Below, in pieces: positions 37,833-50,700 of a DNA stretch of 64,000 nucleotides. The stretch is from Eretmocerus hayati (lineage: Eukaryota; Arthropoda; Insecta; Hymenoptera; Aphelinidae). The stretch is taken from NCBI GenBank assembly GCA_029851415.1, contig CM056741.1, forward strand, positions 147,300,522-147,364,521. Reading direction: 5' to 3'. Made by a program: the position numbers and the translations under genes. Every line of letters begins with the position of its first letter. The stretch's first letter is position 1. The notes under the pieces were generated by a model. The model made no database searches. It had not been told where the DNA came from and saw nothing but the letters and a program-made list of their open reading frames with translations.

Positions 37833-40800
37833 ATTGTCGCCGCACGCGCGTGAGAAGCTGAGAATTTGCGCGACTCTATGTGTTTTCGGAAAATTCAATT
37901 TCCAGCGTTGGCGTATCTGAATTTGAGAGTGAGACAGAGACAGATAGAATTTTCATTCGCTGCCACGCACGTTTTGTGTGTAGAGCTGATGTTTGCTTCG
38001 GGGTTTTGGATTTTTGAAGATTTTTATGGTGCTTGCAAAGATGCAAGTGCGTGGTCTCCAATGTCGATAAGGAAGCTTATACTGTCAAATACGCTGAAAA
38101 AAGACATTTGCAGAATGCTTTCTCGTTACCTGTGAATCATTTAAATATTTGAAACCGTGAAAACTTGTATTGATTATTATGTTATATAGAAGAAAAAATC
38201 AAAATCCAATTCTTGTCGTTGACCTTTATTATCGAAAATAATTTCTTCCGCTTCATAATAACAGCTATCAATAGCACGATCGGAATTTCATCAGAAAAGT
38301 TTTCCAAATCATTCCTATCCAAAAATTCATCATATTCTTCCATAAATGAAATATACCCAGTTCGTATCGATTTCTAGTATGGGAATTCACTCATCACTTT
38401 GGATTCTATTGGAACTCAAGATCGAAAATATTTTTTTTTCCTGGGAAAATAGAAATTCTAATCAAATTTAGGTCTGAACCGATCTCTTCAGGATGACCAG
38501 AAATATTTCAAGTCGATGATGGGAAGATTTACGGGCTGAATATTGGACGCTAGAGGGTTCGTAAAAACATAGTTTGAGAATCATATTGAAATTATAGTAA
38601 TCAATGAGGCGTGGAAGAGGAAATATTGAGGTTATATGGAGCTGTCAACGGACTGGGCTCATTGCTGATCAATTTAGAACAAACCCTCGAAGTTTCGTGA
38701 TGATCGGTCGGAGGGTTCAGAAAAAAGCGCGAGACAATGAGTAGACGAGATACAGGCACACCTACATACGGACACACAAAAAGTGTATTTCAAAACATTT
38801 CACACAGAACGTTGTGCATTGTGAAAGAAAAGTATAGGGCTATTCCATAGATCTCGGTAAGCAGAACAAGATGGAATATCTTTCATTCGGATAACGATAG
38901 AATTGAGGCTTCAAAATTGAGGAGTTCGAAAAATTTCCGCACAGATACAATACCTTTCTTCGAGAAAGCAAAATTCATTACGGTTGTATTGTATGCATCA
39001 TGAAATAATTCGCAGGGAATGAAATCAGTGTTGAGAATGGCCACGAAACGATTTCATTTTCAAAACTTTACGACAAAAGATCCTGGTAGATGAATCTCTA
39101 TCTAAGACTTCTCGCAAGCTGAACCAAGAGGGGATTTCGATATAAGAGTGAATTAATATTTCAAAAGTGCAATTAAACTCCATAATAAGTCTCACACATG
39201 AGTAAAAATCGATTTTCCTTTCCCGATCTGAAGGCAAGAATCAAGATTATTCAAAGGCGAGAACTAGCTCCCAAGTTCCAGAATCCGTCTATTCTTTGTC
39301 TGACACGGAAGAAATGAAGAAACTGTATAATATTTGCACATGCGACGTGGGTGATCGACAATAGGTGTGAGGATGATGAATAACACCCGTAGTTGAGTGG
39401 AATATAGATATATTGATACAATACAGTCAGATATAAAGAAAATAGGAAGTCAAAGGTACGCGTATTGGAGTTTTGTGTTACGAGCGATCAGATGCGGCGC
39501 GCACGGATCGCGGTTTATGTGCCCGCGGTCGGATGCACATCGCCCAGGTCGAAAAGTGCATAGTTCAGAAAACGTGATTATCCAATGCATACTCGCGATC
39601 AATCATATCTCGTAACGCACTCTGATGCTTCATTATAGAGAAAAAAGTGATTACCCATAGGAAATATCTAATTGGTCTTTTGAGCGTAAAATTACGAATC
39701 CTTATTAGAGGGTGGATATGACTTTTGAAGATTTTATGAAGAGATTGCAACGAAAATTTTGCCCGGACAAATCGTGTATTCGAATGATCCTAAGCGCTAT
39801 CTGAATTCTCCAATATTCTAAAATAAGCCTGGTTCACAATTACTCGCAGCTGTTTAATTAAACTTCTAAACAATTGGATGACACTGAAATTCAGATAACT
39901 ACAGAAGTGTATCCAAAAACACAGTAGCTAAATTGCTGTGGACGCTCTCAATCCACCATAACAACAAGTCTTTCCACAACGAGGGCCGCTGTGACATTGA
40001 GAATTGCGAAAACAAGAAATCAGACCATCAAAAGTTCATTTAAGCCAGACATCAATCACCCTAGAAAACACAAAAAGATACGCTCTGCATCACACTGGGC
40101 TTGCTATGCAGCCATTCAAAATAATTTGAGCGCACCTACGAGCTGCCTGGCCCGCTCAGAAAACATCACCATGCAAAGCAAAGAGATGTACAGTAACACA
40201 GAGCGAGAGAGCAAAATGAGAATGAGAGTGGGAGTATATACAAATGTGCCGAGTGACAGAATGAGCTAACACAAAAGAGAGAGTGTGTGAAAACAATCGT
40301 GTGGGAATGAATTTTCGCAAAATGAGCCGTGGACTGCTATTACTGCACTGCTGGCTTCAGAGAACGTAATTCTCATCAGTGGTCAGTTGTAACAGTCGTG
40401 AGTAAAAGCTCTTGCAAGCTCTCTCTAACTGCCCCACGCACATTGTAATTCTGTATGTTGAGCCACTGCACGCTCTATTGCCTATGACTCTCTGGCACCT
40501 CACGTTCTCTCTGTCTACTCTCTTTGTGGCCACAGCATCAGCACACAAGTGTCTCCTATACTCTCCTACATAGTGTTGGCGCCCATAATATAATACACGC
40601 AGCACCGCCAAGACACCACAGATGCTCGCAGACCGGCAAAAGCGGGGGCGACGAAATAGTAGGCGCTAATTAATTGGCTCATAAATTAGCACCCGCACAA
40701 TAGACTTTGGGACCACGTTCGAAAAGCTCTCACGACAAACTATCTCATCTGCAAAGCTTTCCCATCCTCTATCTCTTTCTTTCTTTCTTTCATTCTCTAC

Positions 40801-41774
40801 ACTGGGAGGGAAATTTCGCGTGTGCGTTCGAATCGCACCTTGTGTCCGTATAATTATTACGAGTGGTTTGGCCATCGCACCCTCAGGCTTCATCAGTGAT
40901 GTATGCGGTATTTGCTCTTGGTGTAGCACCCGTACCTGAATACGCGTTTTCAAACCATTAACGCATTCCTGTGAGAGGCTGTATTATATATACCTAGTTA
41001 AATTCGAGAGATGAATGTCTGCGCGCAGGTTGGGATGCGAGGGCTTTTCAAATTGTCCAAGTGACCCCCGAGGGTATAACACTAAACGTTAAACCTGACG
41101 CTCGGCGTGAATGATGTTGTGATATATTGGGTGGAAGTTGACTCTCGGAGTATACACGAGAGGCGTATAGTAGCAGATAGTTGCGGTTTGAATATGTCAA
41201 GTTTACTTTGACCCGTCGATTTTGAACTGATGTTGTTGAACTTCTATTTCATTGTAATATCTCTCGGGCTTTATAGCTACAATTGAGTGTTGAACCGCGA
41301 AAAGTAAGTGAACGAAAAGTTCATACCGAAGGGGTGCATGTTTTTTCGGGACCACAAAGATAAATGAATTTGATGAACTGCACACAGATATGTGATTCAA
41401 TGGCTTGGAAGGGTGATAAACCATGAGGGGTGAATGTTTCATATCGGAGTTCGTGTGCAATCAACCAAGCCACACAAATGGAAAAATGCTCTGACTTCAC
41501 TCCCAAATCCTACTACCGTTATGTTATTGGTATCGCTGAATCCGAACCCGGGGTTGATTGGGTCTCAAGACGTCAAGGTTACACAACCTCCGAAGAGAAT
41601 CATGATTTTTCGAGAACGCTCGGAACTGGTGATCTAATCAGACTTTCCTTGGATCTCTTCATGTTTTTCGGGTCGCTGAATCCAGATCCAGGATCAGTTC
41701 AGTCCCAACACAGAAAGATTTTAACATAACCTCGAAACAATAATCATGAATTGATAAACCGAAATTCTGTCGGA

Positions 41775-42245
41775 TTATAGGAATTTCCAATACCCTAGGA
41801 TGGCAATTATATACTCCCAAATGCCTGGATCCTCGAACCAAGAACTCTGTCGGGGGATGAATGAATCCCAAAACTGAGGAAGGCAATCAATCCCACAAAT
41901 GCCGGGATACTCGAACCAAAAGCTCTGTCGAGGGATAAATGAATCCCAAAACTGAGGAAGGCAATCAAACCCACCGATATCTGAATGCCCGGACTAGAAA
42001 ATCCGTCGGAGGGAAAACCAATCCCCAAAACTGAGGAAGGCAATCGAACCCACAAATACCCATATGCTTGGACCAGAAACTCCGTCAGTAGATAAACCGA
42101 TTCCAGAACTTAGGAAAGAGATGATACCAGACAATACCTGGATGCCCGAACTGACAATTCCGTTAAAAAAATAATCAATCTCCAAATCCTTGCAAGTACC
42201 TCAAACCCCCTGATACCCAGATGCTTCATCTCGAAAACCTGTTGG
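41775..42245 (+). repeat. 78-bp tandem repeats, left arm
   Basis: Equivalent CTCTGTCG/TCCGTCG words end at 41852, 41930, 42008 and 42087, giving a 78-79 bp period. Each unit also has a CCCAAAACTGAGGAAGGCAA word. Confidence 0.8.
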
Positions 42246-42384
42246 AGGGGAGATCAACTAGAAACAAGTTATCCTATAACTCAAGCAGGAGCCCTGACCT
42301 TCTCAAACTCAGACGATCACCGACAGAATCACTGCTCAGAGCATCCGGGTATATGCCGATTTCATTGCACTATTTTAGGTTTTG

Positions 42385-42780
42385 AGATTAGTTCACCCAC
42401 CCAAGAGAGTATCGAGTTCTGGAATCCGAGTATTTGCGAACGTTATGGCATTTCTAGATTATGGGATTGCTTTATCGCTCGACAGAGTTTCTAGCCTGAG
42501 CAACCGAGTATTTGTGGGGTTGATAGCCTTCTTAGGTTTTGGACTGCAATCATCTCCCGACAAAGTTTCTGGTTCAAGCATCTGGGCCTTTTTGAGTTTT
42601 ATTTGCTTCCTAGTTTTTGGGGTCGCTTTCTCCTCCGCCACATTTTTTAGCCCGAGCACCCGGGTATCGGTGGGTTTTATTGCCTTCCTCAATTTTGGGA
42701 CTGCTTCATCCTTCGACAAAGTTCATGGCTTGAACATCCGGGCAAATGTGGGCATGATTCCTGATTGCATGCCTCACTAG
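42385..42780 (-). repeat. 78-bp tandem repeats, right arm (inverted)
   Basis: Same unit on the opposite strand; successive GAGTATTTG words at 42428 and 42506 give a 78-bp period. Confidence 0.8.
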
Positions 42781-43050
42781 GGTTTTGGAATTTTCTGTAT
42801 CTCGAGAGAATTTCTGTTTATTGATCCATAGTCATTGTTACGAGGTTATGTTAAAATCCTCTTTTATTGGAACGGAATTGGTCCGTCTTTCGAATTCAGC
42901 GACTTCAAAAACGTACAGGTAACATAGTGAGACTCTTAGATCCGGATATTTCGAAAACTGCCATAGCATTGTGATTCTCTAAGGTTATGTCAGTATCTTC
43001 ACGCGTTGGGACCAAACGAAACTGACCCCGGATTCAGCTTCAGCGACCCC

Positions 43051-46000
43051 AAATTCGTGAAGTTAAAATAGTTCATTTTTCTGTGTGGTTGTGAATAATT
43101 CCCTACAGCATGGGCGTTAGTCGCGATACTAAGCTTGGTACCCGCGTGGAAATTGATTTGATGAAGATGAATTTGATACGAATGTAGTTCTCAATATTGA
43201 AAAATGTAGATTGCTGCTGTAAAAATATCGTATCTAGAGCGCAGTCTCAAATTATCGGATAGAATAGAGTCAGATACCCATTCACAGCTCACTCGTAAAT
43301 TGAGTTGTAGAAAACTAATTATTAGATGTTCTTGAGTTAACACTCGAATAAGTTGTTCAGTACCATAGAAAACTAACAGAAGTCAACTTTTGAAAATTGG
43401 TTTTGTCTTCCTCAAAATTCGCCCTACAGTTTAGAAAGTCAATGCCAAAAGCCCATGTGATTTTGACGAAGTTTTGGGCCATTTCGTGGGGAATAGAAAT
43501 GAAATTTCCCACTAATCCAATTTGAAATATGTCTTCAGGTCACTTTGTGATTGAACCATTCAAACTCAAATATGATGCTCAAGGCTAGTTATGTATCAAG
43601 CCAAACCCTATACTTATACTTTCTCATTATCTCTATGTCTACAAGAGGAGTAAGTCCGTACCTTGACAAAAACATTCACCAACTTCAACTCCAAAAAGTG
43701 ATTTCGGGTAATGAAAATTGACCAGTTTTAATAAAATCATATCAAATGGGGATAGTCTTGTATGGTTGTGAATTTTTTCGTCATCCATACAAATGAATAA
43801 CTCTTGAATTAAAAGGACCATATGATATTTTAATTAGATTGACAAGAATTTTAATGATAGCGTTTATGAAATGGGAGGTTTGCTTCAGCGGATCCGAGAT
43901 TTCACTTTAATCGGATAATTTTACGCAGGGTCACTCTGTCCCTGAACTATATCCTTGTGTAAACGCACAACGAAATGCAAATGCAGCAATCTCCCTGATG
44001 GTATTATCCTAGTCAAATAACGTTGCGCGAGATTTTCTCGTAATATCTTTTCCATCAAAGCAGCTTTTCCTTTGATATTTTTTAAGCAATTTCGGCGATG
44101 TACGAGATAGGATACACTTAGCTTCTTTTTTCACGCTAAAAATGCATACAGTATTGATATCGTATTCAATGAAACGATCAGCTTGAAAAAACAGCCATAT
44201 GATTTCACAAAAGAGTCGTTTATTCACACAGACAATCATATGACAGGTATTTTCACATGTATTACGAATCACGAGTTTCACGAAGCGCCACACATGTCAT
44301 TAACCTCAAATTTGCAGAGATCCTCGACAAAATGCGAATGATTGCGCTGCCAAGAGTCTCAATTACGAGTTATAATTAAAAGCACACTGAAAAAAAATGT
44401 TCTCGTCTCGACGCAGCAGCTGCTCGGCAACTTGCAACTAGTGCCATTGAAACAAAGCTAGAGAGCATGAGCCTGTACTAGACCAAACGAGATTCGCAAA
44501 AGTGAAACTATAGTTGTCGTTGCACTCGAGCGCGCCAACAGAGAGTATAGAAGAGACAATCCCTTATATACTCATCCACTCGTCTATTTTGTCTCTCCCT
44601 TTTCTGGGCATACCTTGAACAATTGGCTCGAGAGTTAGCCGCACCGTGTTGACATATAGTCCACGAAGCGGCGAATTTTTGTATTTTAAGGGTCAACCTA
44701 CGGTACAGCCCTCAACGATAATCAGCTTCCCCTTTGTCTCTGTCCACAGATTCGCCTCTTCTTCCTCGTCCTATACCTCGCAGTCTTGTGTTTTTTATTA
44801 ATTTTTTTTATCACTTTTTTTATCCACAAGAGATGAAGTGGCGGTGCATGCATGGCAAAGGCCGAGTACGGATTTAGCCTGGCTGATGCTCTCAGCGCAG
44901 CAAGTATCTAATCCCATCCGTCGTTTAGCTGGGTTATATATTCATGCAGTGAGGTTAGAGTGTATTGGTATAGTAGTGTCGCTTTGCGCGTGCAATCGAA
45001 ATGAAAATAAGCAAATGGCAGTAGAGACGGAGATTCCGACGCGGATCGAGCTTGCAAGCTCGCGGGAATACGTGGTACATATATGTGTATATATGTATCT
45101 AATAGTGAAGCTTTGATTTGCTCACTTTCTGCGGCATTAACCGCGAGATCGTACATGCATATACGCCATCCTGGGTGCTCTATTGCTCGTGAGTGTAGTA
45201 GGGTTGAAGTGGAATTGTGGCTGCGAAATGACGCCATCAAGAGTTAATAAGAGCCATTTGCTAACCATAACCGGCTGTGTAATAAGTGGATGGAGATGGT
45301 ACTTACTGTTGTTGTTGACTACGTTGTAAAGGGGAACATTTTGTGAATCTTGTAAACTCGTTTATTTATTTGAAAGAATACAAGAGTTCCGATTAGCTGA
45401 TATACCGGCTTGGATGATCATCACTGTACAGTGAATTATGAAAAATGTAAGTAAAAAATGGAACTTGATTGTCATTGGCAAGATTCGGAGTGACATAAAC
45501 TAACGTCATTAACAGTTCAGACACACAAATTGGCGAAAAGTTTCACGTTTGACTGATTTACGTAGCGAGGTTTCTCAATAGTTTAACTGTAGCTAATTCT
45601 GACCTGATTCAATGCTAACATCTTGCAAAAGTTCCCTCGATTAACGTTTCGATTTATCGCGCTCAACTTAATCCCACGGTAGTCAAACTTTTCAACCGTT
45701 ATTATCGATCAAACTTTTTTGTGTATCGAATCATATTGGGTAAGATTCAAATCAAAATCAAGACTTTTACTGTTCGTGTTGATGAAGTGAGGAACCATCG
45801 CATTATAACTGACGTGATTTGTATGCTCTCCACATATTCTCCTTGAGCTCAATTGGAATACGCGCCCCATTAATTTTGAAGCGATCGAGATTTACTTGCG
45901 AAATCTGATTTATGTGGAATCTCAATTCATTCGATGCTGTCTAGCTTATTTTAAAATTTGGATTTTGCCATCCAAAATGGCTAAAGTAAAAATCATCAAC

Positions 46001-46296
46001 TTGTAATTTTACACTTGCACTCAGCCGAAACTGTGCATTTTTACCTGTTGCTTCAAAACTCCTCAGTTTCATTCTACTCATAAATGGCTAGAACATGCAT
46101 CTATAACAAAACAATCACGAATTCTTCTCAGCAAAATCTTTTAAATTAGGCACCATTGTGAACGAATTATGTATCATGCAAATGTGTTTTTGCATAGATA
46201 CAATCACACTGGAACATTCTCAATTCCATCGAATCGCATCATTCCATTTGTATGACGGTGTCACATCACCACTAGTATAAAACTTTTCATCTAACT
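43051..46296. other. Non-coding DNA up to the LINE insertion
   Basis: AT-rich to about 44.3 kb, then a GA/CpG-rich island at about 44.4-45.3 kb with two overlapping octamers (45048 and 45054, forming GAGCTTGCAAGCTC). No gene recognised. Confidence 0.5.
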
Positions 46297-46308
46297 AAAA
46301 TGAAGAGT
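46297..46308 (+). repeat. Target-site duplication, 5' copy
   Basis: AAAATGAAGAGT directly precedes the LINE and reappears after its poly(A) tail at 51663-51674. Because the tail is A-only, the duplication is at least ATGAAGAGT (9 bp) and at most about 12 bp. Confidence 0.85.
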
Positions 46309-46530
46309 TGGATTCCGACGCGAGCCGTCGGGCAGTACAGACGTGTTTACTAGCATCGTCCCGCGAGTGAGTAATGTCGATATGTGATATATCGACCCAT
46401 ACGCGCGAGCTGTGGAATTTAGAGTGCCAGTGAATTTGTGCTTCGTGCATTTTCAAGTCTATCTCTCGTAGATAGCATTGACTGCGTTGTGTCTCTGAGC
46501 ACAGAGACCTCGCAACATCCAAAGTTAAAA
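46309..46530 (+). promoter_or_regulatory. LINE 5' UTR with DPE-like internal promoter element
   Basis: AGACGTG starts at 46339. If transcription starts at the A at 46312, this is +28, the position and sequence of the downstream promoter element in Drosophila Jockey/I/Doc-type LINEs, which carry their promoter inside the transcribed region. The start site is inferred. The initiator match (GGATTCC) is weak, and TGG at 46309-46311 may be extra bases added at integration. Confidence 0.5.
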
Positions 46531-47793
46531 ATGAGTCAAAATCAAGTGAGTGCCAATCCCAAACCATCGTTCTCGACCATGGTCCAAGAAGAAAAAGTTC
46601 CCACAAGAGAGCAAGCGATAGTATTTGATGCAATCGAAGGACAGACGGTAGAAGCATATACAGTAGCATTGGCAAAAATGATTAATCCAAAAGACATCGA
46701 ATACGTATCAAGAATCTCACACGCAAGAATCTGTTTCTACCTCAGCAGCGAAGAATTGGTCGACAAACTAGTAAGTGAGCGAGCCAAAATAAACGTTGAC
46801 GACAGATCGCTCGAAGTGCGGTCTCTCGTTTCGAAGGCAAAAAGAGTCATAATTTCAAATGTCCATCCGTGTATTCCTCGAGTAGTAATCGAACAAGAAC
46901 TTGGTAAACTTGGAATTTCACCTGTGTCTCGAGTGGCACCGATGCGAGCTGGAATTAACCTTCCAGAATTGGCACACATAAAGAGCTTCAGAAAACAAGT
47001 ATACATCGCGCCAGAGGATATCTCAAAAATACCAAGTAATATGAAAATTGTGTATAAAGATGTGCCACATTGGATCTACTTCTCATCCGAGAATATTACA
47101 TGCTTTCTCTGTAAAGAGGAGGGGCATGTTGCTAAAAATTGCAAAAACCCTGCAATTACATCGGTGACTGCAGAGGTAGCTAATAACGAAGATTTGATGA
47201 ATAACGATCTCGAAGTATTGGATGGAGAAAATCATGTACCAGTTCTCACTACTCAAACCGACAGTCAGAGTATTGGGATGGATGCAGAGTCATTCCCACA
47301 ACTCCCGGCGACGGGGGTCAAGAGGCCCTTATCCTGCTCAACATCATCGTCCTCGACCTTAGAGTCCAGCCAAGCAGACGTCAAGAAGCAGAATAGAACA
47401 TCAAAATCAGTTACAAACTCTAAGAAAAAACCGAGAGTCTATAGTGAAAGTGATGTAGATGATAATTTTATGTCAGCAAAGAATCTTATAATTTCTAAAG
47501 CAGAGGAGTATCCGGTGAGTTATGATGGTTTAGTTGACTTTGTAAAGTACTCGTTTGGAAAAAATAAGACGGACATCCGGCAGGAAGCGAGTAGGCTCAC
47601 TCACAACTTTCCTGCCTTGAGCAAAATGCTTAGTGATACGTATGAATTCGTGAAAGATCGCGGTATCAAAACTAGAATCACCCGAATAAAGACAATTCTA
47701 AGTGACGAAGACGAGATCGCGTTTAGCGACGATTCCTTCGCGAATGACTCAATCAAGTTATCGATAGAGAAAAATATGTTAGAAAATGAATAG
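46531..47793 (+). CDS. LINE ORF1: gag-like nucleic-acid-binding protein with CCHC knuckle
   Basis: The 420-residue protein starts at ATG 46531 in the context AAAAATGA. The frame is open further upstream to 46438 but has no ATG there, so 46531 is the natural start. The N-terminal half (about residues 25-185) is an RRM-like alpha/beta region (RICFYLS, RVIISNVHPCIPR, KQVYIAP). One retroviral-type zinc knuckle follows: C191-X2-C194-X4-H199-X4-C204. The C-terminal half is low in complexity: a serine-rich stretch (270-280), a basic KKQNRTSK...KKKPR patch (285-302) that could serve nuclear entry, and an acidic tail. The family packages element RNA into RNPs and acts as a chaperone during target-primed reverse transcription. 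Jockey and I elements usually carry three knuckles; only one is present here. The stop overlaps the ORF2 start. Confidence 0.9.
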   Translation: MSQNQVSANPKPSFSTMVQEEKVPTREQAIVFDAIEGQTVEAYTVALAKMINPKDIEYVSRISHARICFYLSSEELVDKLVSERAKINVDDRSLEVRSLVSKAKRVIISNVHPCIPRVVIEQELGKLGISPVSRVAPMRAGINLPELAHIKSFRKQVYIAPEDISKIPSNMKIVYKDVPHWIYFSSENITCFLCKEEGHVAKNCKNPAITSVTAEVANNEDLMNNDLEVLDGENHVPVLTTQTDSQSIGMDAESFPQLPATGVKRPLSCSTSSSSTLESSQADVKKQNRTSKSVTNSKKKPRVYSESDVDDNFMSAKNLIISKAEEYPVSYDGLVDFVKYSFGKNKTDIRQEASRLTHNFPALSKMLSDTYEFVKDRGIKTRITRIKTILSDEDEIAFSDDSFANDSIKLSIEKNMLENE

Positions 47794-50700
47794 TAAACTT
47801 ATCAAAAAAGATCTAAGGATCCTTTACTGGAACGCTCGAAGTATAAACAAGCGGAAGCTCGAGCTCCCAAATCTCTTGAAAAATATCGATATTTTTATTT
47901 GTGTGGAATCGTGGTTGAAAACAGATGATTTCGACTCTGATCGTATATTTTCGACAAATTTCGTTCAATACAAAAAGAACAGAGAACACGGTAATGGGGG
48001 TGGTATATTAGTATTACTTCGTAAATCAATTGCGTATGTTGAAATTGAGAACGTCCAATCACCACATCCATCAGTAGAACTCTGTGCTTTGCGAATCACA
48101 AATATGAAGCCAGTCTTAGATATAGTTGTCTGTTATAGAGTCCCAGACGGATCTCTATCCCAGAGCCGGTGGGATAGAATTGTCCAAAATGTAAACATAA
48201 ACCGAGCTTGTATACTCGTCGGCGATTTCAACGCTCATAATATTGCGTGGAATTGCCCAGATACTGATGCGAATGGCGAGAGATTATCAGAGAGTGTAGA
48301 AAGTCATAACCTAGTATTACATAACAGCAATACTATTACAAGATCGGATTTCAAGCGTGATTATCATTCAAACATCGATCTACTCTTTTCAACCACGAAT
48401 ATCGCACAAAATATCAACGTAAGCGCTTTGAACCAAACATATGGATCTGATCATTACCCATTGATATGTGTTGTAAACGTTGAAAAGCATTTGTATGAAA
48501 AAAAGTCTTTTAAGCTGAAGACTCTTCGAACGAATTGGGATAAATTTCAAAATGATCTAAATATTGAGTTTGAAACATTTTTGTCACAAGAATATGATCA
48601 GTTGACCGCGAAGAGTAAATATAATCATTTTGTTCAAATCATCACAAAGTGTATGAAAAAATGCACGCCTCAAAAGAAAAAAGTTCCGCCGGAAAAGTAC
48701 AGAAACCCAGTTTCGTGGTGGGATGACGAATGTAACAAAATGGTTAGACTTAGAACCGCGGCCTTCCTCAAGTGGGATACCACACGGAGACTTTGCGATC
48801 ATATAGAATTCAACCGTTTACAGGCCGAAGCGACTAAACTTTTTAGAACCAAGAAAAGAGAGAATTTTAGAAATTTCACTGAAACGATCGATTTTCGGGC
48901 TGACCCCTCATACGTCTGGCAAAAATGCAAGCTTTTTAAGAATAAGTGGATTAAACCTGGCGAACCACATTCAAAAAGTAATTTACAGAACGATGATCAA
49001 ATATCTATCGCCTTAGATAAGATAAGTCCTCCATGGTGCATCACTGATCCTTCAAACATCCCCAAATGTGATGAAAATGAGTTCTTCCAAGTTCCATTCA
49101 ACTTCACAGAATTCTTGTCAGTATTGGAATGTGCTAACATCCAATCCTCCCCCGGGATGGACGGTATAGACTATGAAATCATTCAAAAACTGCCCATCAA
49201 GTATAAGTTAATACTGTTGGACATCTTTAACGAGATGTACGAGCAGGGTGAGTACCCGGAAGACTGGCTTAAGTCGTTCATTCACTTTATCAAGAAACCA
49301 GACGGATCAGGGGTCAGACCAATAGCACTAACGTCGTGTTTATGTAAATTACTTGAGTCTATGATAAAGTTGAAACTCCAGTGGTGGTGCGAATATAACA
49401 ATTTGATCCCAAAAAGCCAATCAGGTTTTCGCAAAGGAAGATCAACCGTAGACAATTTAACTAGCCTTACTCTCGAAATAGATCAAGCTTTTTCTGAAAA
49501 AAAGGAAGTACTGGCGGCACTACTAGATGTTAGCGGAGCATACGATAATGTCAATTGTGAAATACTTCTAGATAAACTAGCGTCTATTGGCTGCTCAAAA
49601 AACTTGGTCCAATTTGCAAAATTCGTAATTCATAATAGAGTTATATATACAGATAGCTTAAACGACAGTTTCAGAAGCATTGGCAAAGGGTTGCCACAAG
49701 GAGGCGTGTTAAGCCCTTTATGGTATGTCATTTACTCTAGTCCCGTAGCAAACGGCTTACCTAAGAGAGTCAAAATATCTAAGTTTGCAGATGATATCGC
49801 GATATATACAAAGTTTACTTCAATAGACCAAGGAAAAAGAGCCATTGAGAAGGCAGTTAATATATGTAAGAAGAATCTCTATGATTTAGGTTTAGAACTC
49901 GCAGATCATAAGACGGTCCTATTGCATTTCAACAAAAAGGGCATCAAACCAGGAGACACTCATATTCAGATAGGTAAGCTTGAGATAAAATCAAGTGAAA
50001 AAGCGAGATTTCTGGGTATAGTCTTTGACTATAAACTGAGCTTTATTCCTCAGATAAATTTAGTGAAACAAAAATGTTCAAGAGCAATCAATATAATCAG
50101 ATATCTTTGTGGCGTGTGGTGGGGAGCTAACCCTGAAACCTTACTCACATTATACAAGAGTTATGTACGGTCAATCATCGATTATGGGAGCTTTATTTAT
50201 TATCCAAGACAAAAAATTCACAAAGAAATGCTTGAGAGAATTCAGTATTCAGCTATCCGGGCTGCTTGTGGGTATCGTAGAAGTACTCCCACTAACATCC
50301 TAATTGCTGAATCGAAACTTCAACTCGTCGAGGAAAGAGCAATTTACCTCTGCAAATGCTACCTCACTAAAGTCTTATCGAATAACAATTCACCGGTATA
50401 TGATATGGCAAAGAAAACGTACCAAGACACTAAAAAAAGAACAACTCTGGTAGATAAGAATCCATGTATGTTGAAACAATGCATAATGCAGATTTTTGAT
50501 ATTGATGATAAACCTTCGAAGAATTATAGTATATATTGTCATGATTACTCTACCAATTTCACATCCTTAGACGTAGAAATCGACTTTGGTTCGCAGCTTA
50601 GAGCATTGCAAAATCCAAACGATCTGATGCGTGACCTACTGCACCAAAAAAACAGCATCGCAATTTACACCGATGGGAGTAAAAACTCTCAGCCGTTTCT

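Larger units (their letters stand above)
32169..41500. other. Long non-coding tract with several GA/CpG-rich islands
   Basis: AT-rich DNA alternates with CpG/GA-rich islands at about 32.8-33.8, 34.4-35.8, 36.8-38.0 and 39.9-41.1 kb. Five GAGCTTGC/GCAAGCTC octamers fall within 36800-37445 and one at 40414. A small perfect stem (AACTTGGG-CTA-CCCAAGTT) lies near 33918-33937. No frame shows a recognisable domain and no RNA gene was found. Confidence 0.45.
41530..43050. mobile_element. Fold-back element 3: inverted arms made of 78-bp minisatellite units
   Basis: The two halves mirror each other. Each has two outer copies of a TCGCTGAATCC-type segment (41533 and 41673 on the left; reverse complements ending near 42903 and 43046 on the right) followed inward by a TTTTAACATAACCTCG-type block. 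A run of about 78-bp units follows: about 41775-42245 on the left, and the reverse complement at about 42385-42780 on the right. About 130 bp of different sequence lies in the middle. Tandem-repeat arms in inverted orientation are the hallmark of FB-type fold-back transposons. No transposase is present. The 132-codon frame at 42382-42780 is a by-product of the 78-bp (26-codon) period. Ends and target duplication are not sharply defined. Confidence 0.7.

Noticed and set aside
40825..40843. Perfect T-arm-like stem-loop GTGCG-TTCGAAT-CGCAC
   Set aside because: No A box or cloverleaf upstream; the preceding sequence is a TTTC repeat, so not a tRNA.
46438..46530. N-terminal extension of LINE ORF1
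   Set aside because: The extension begins with GTG and has no ATG; the first ATG in good context is at 46531.
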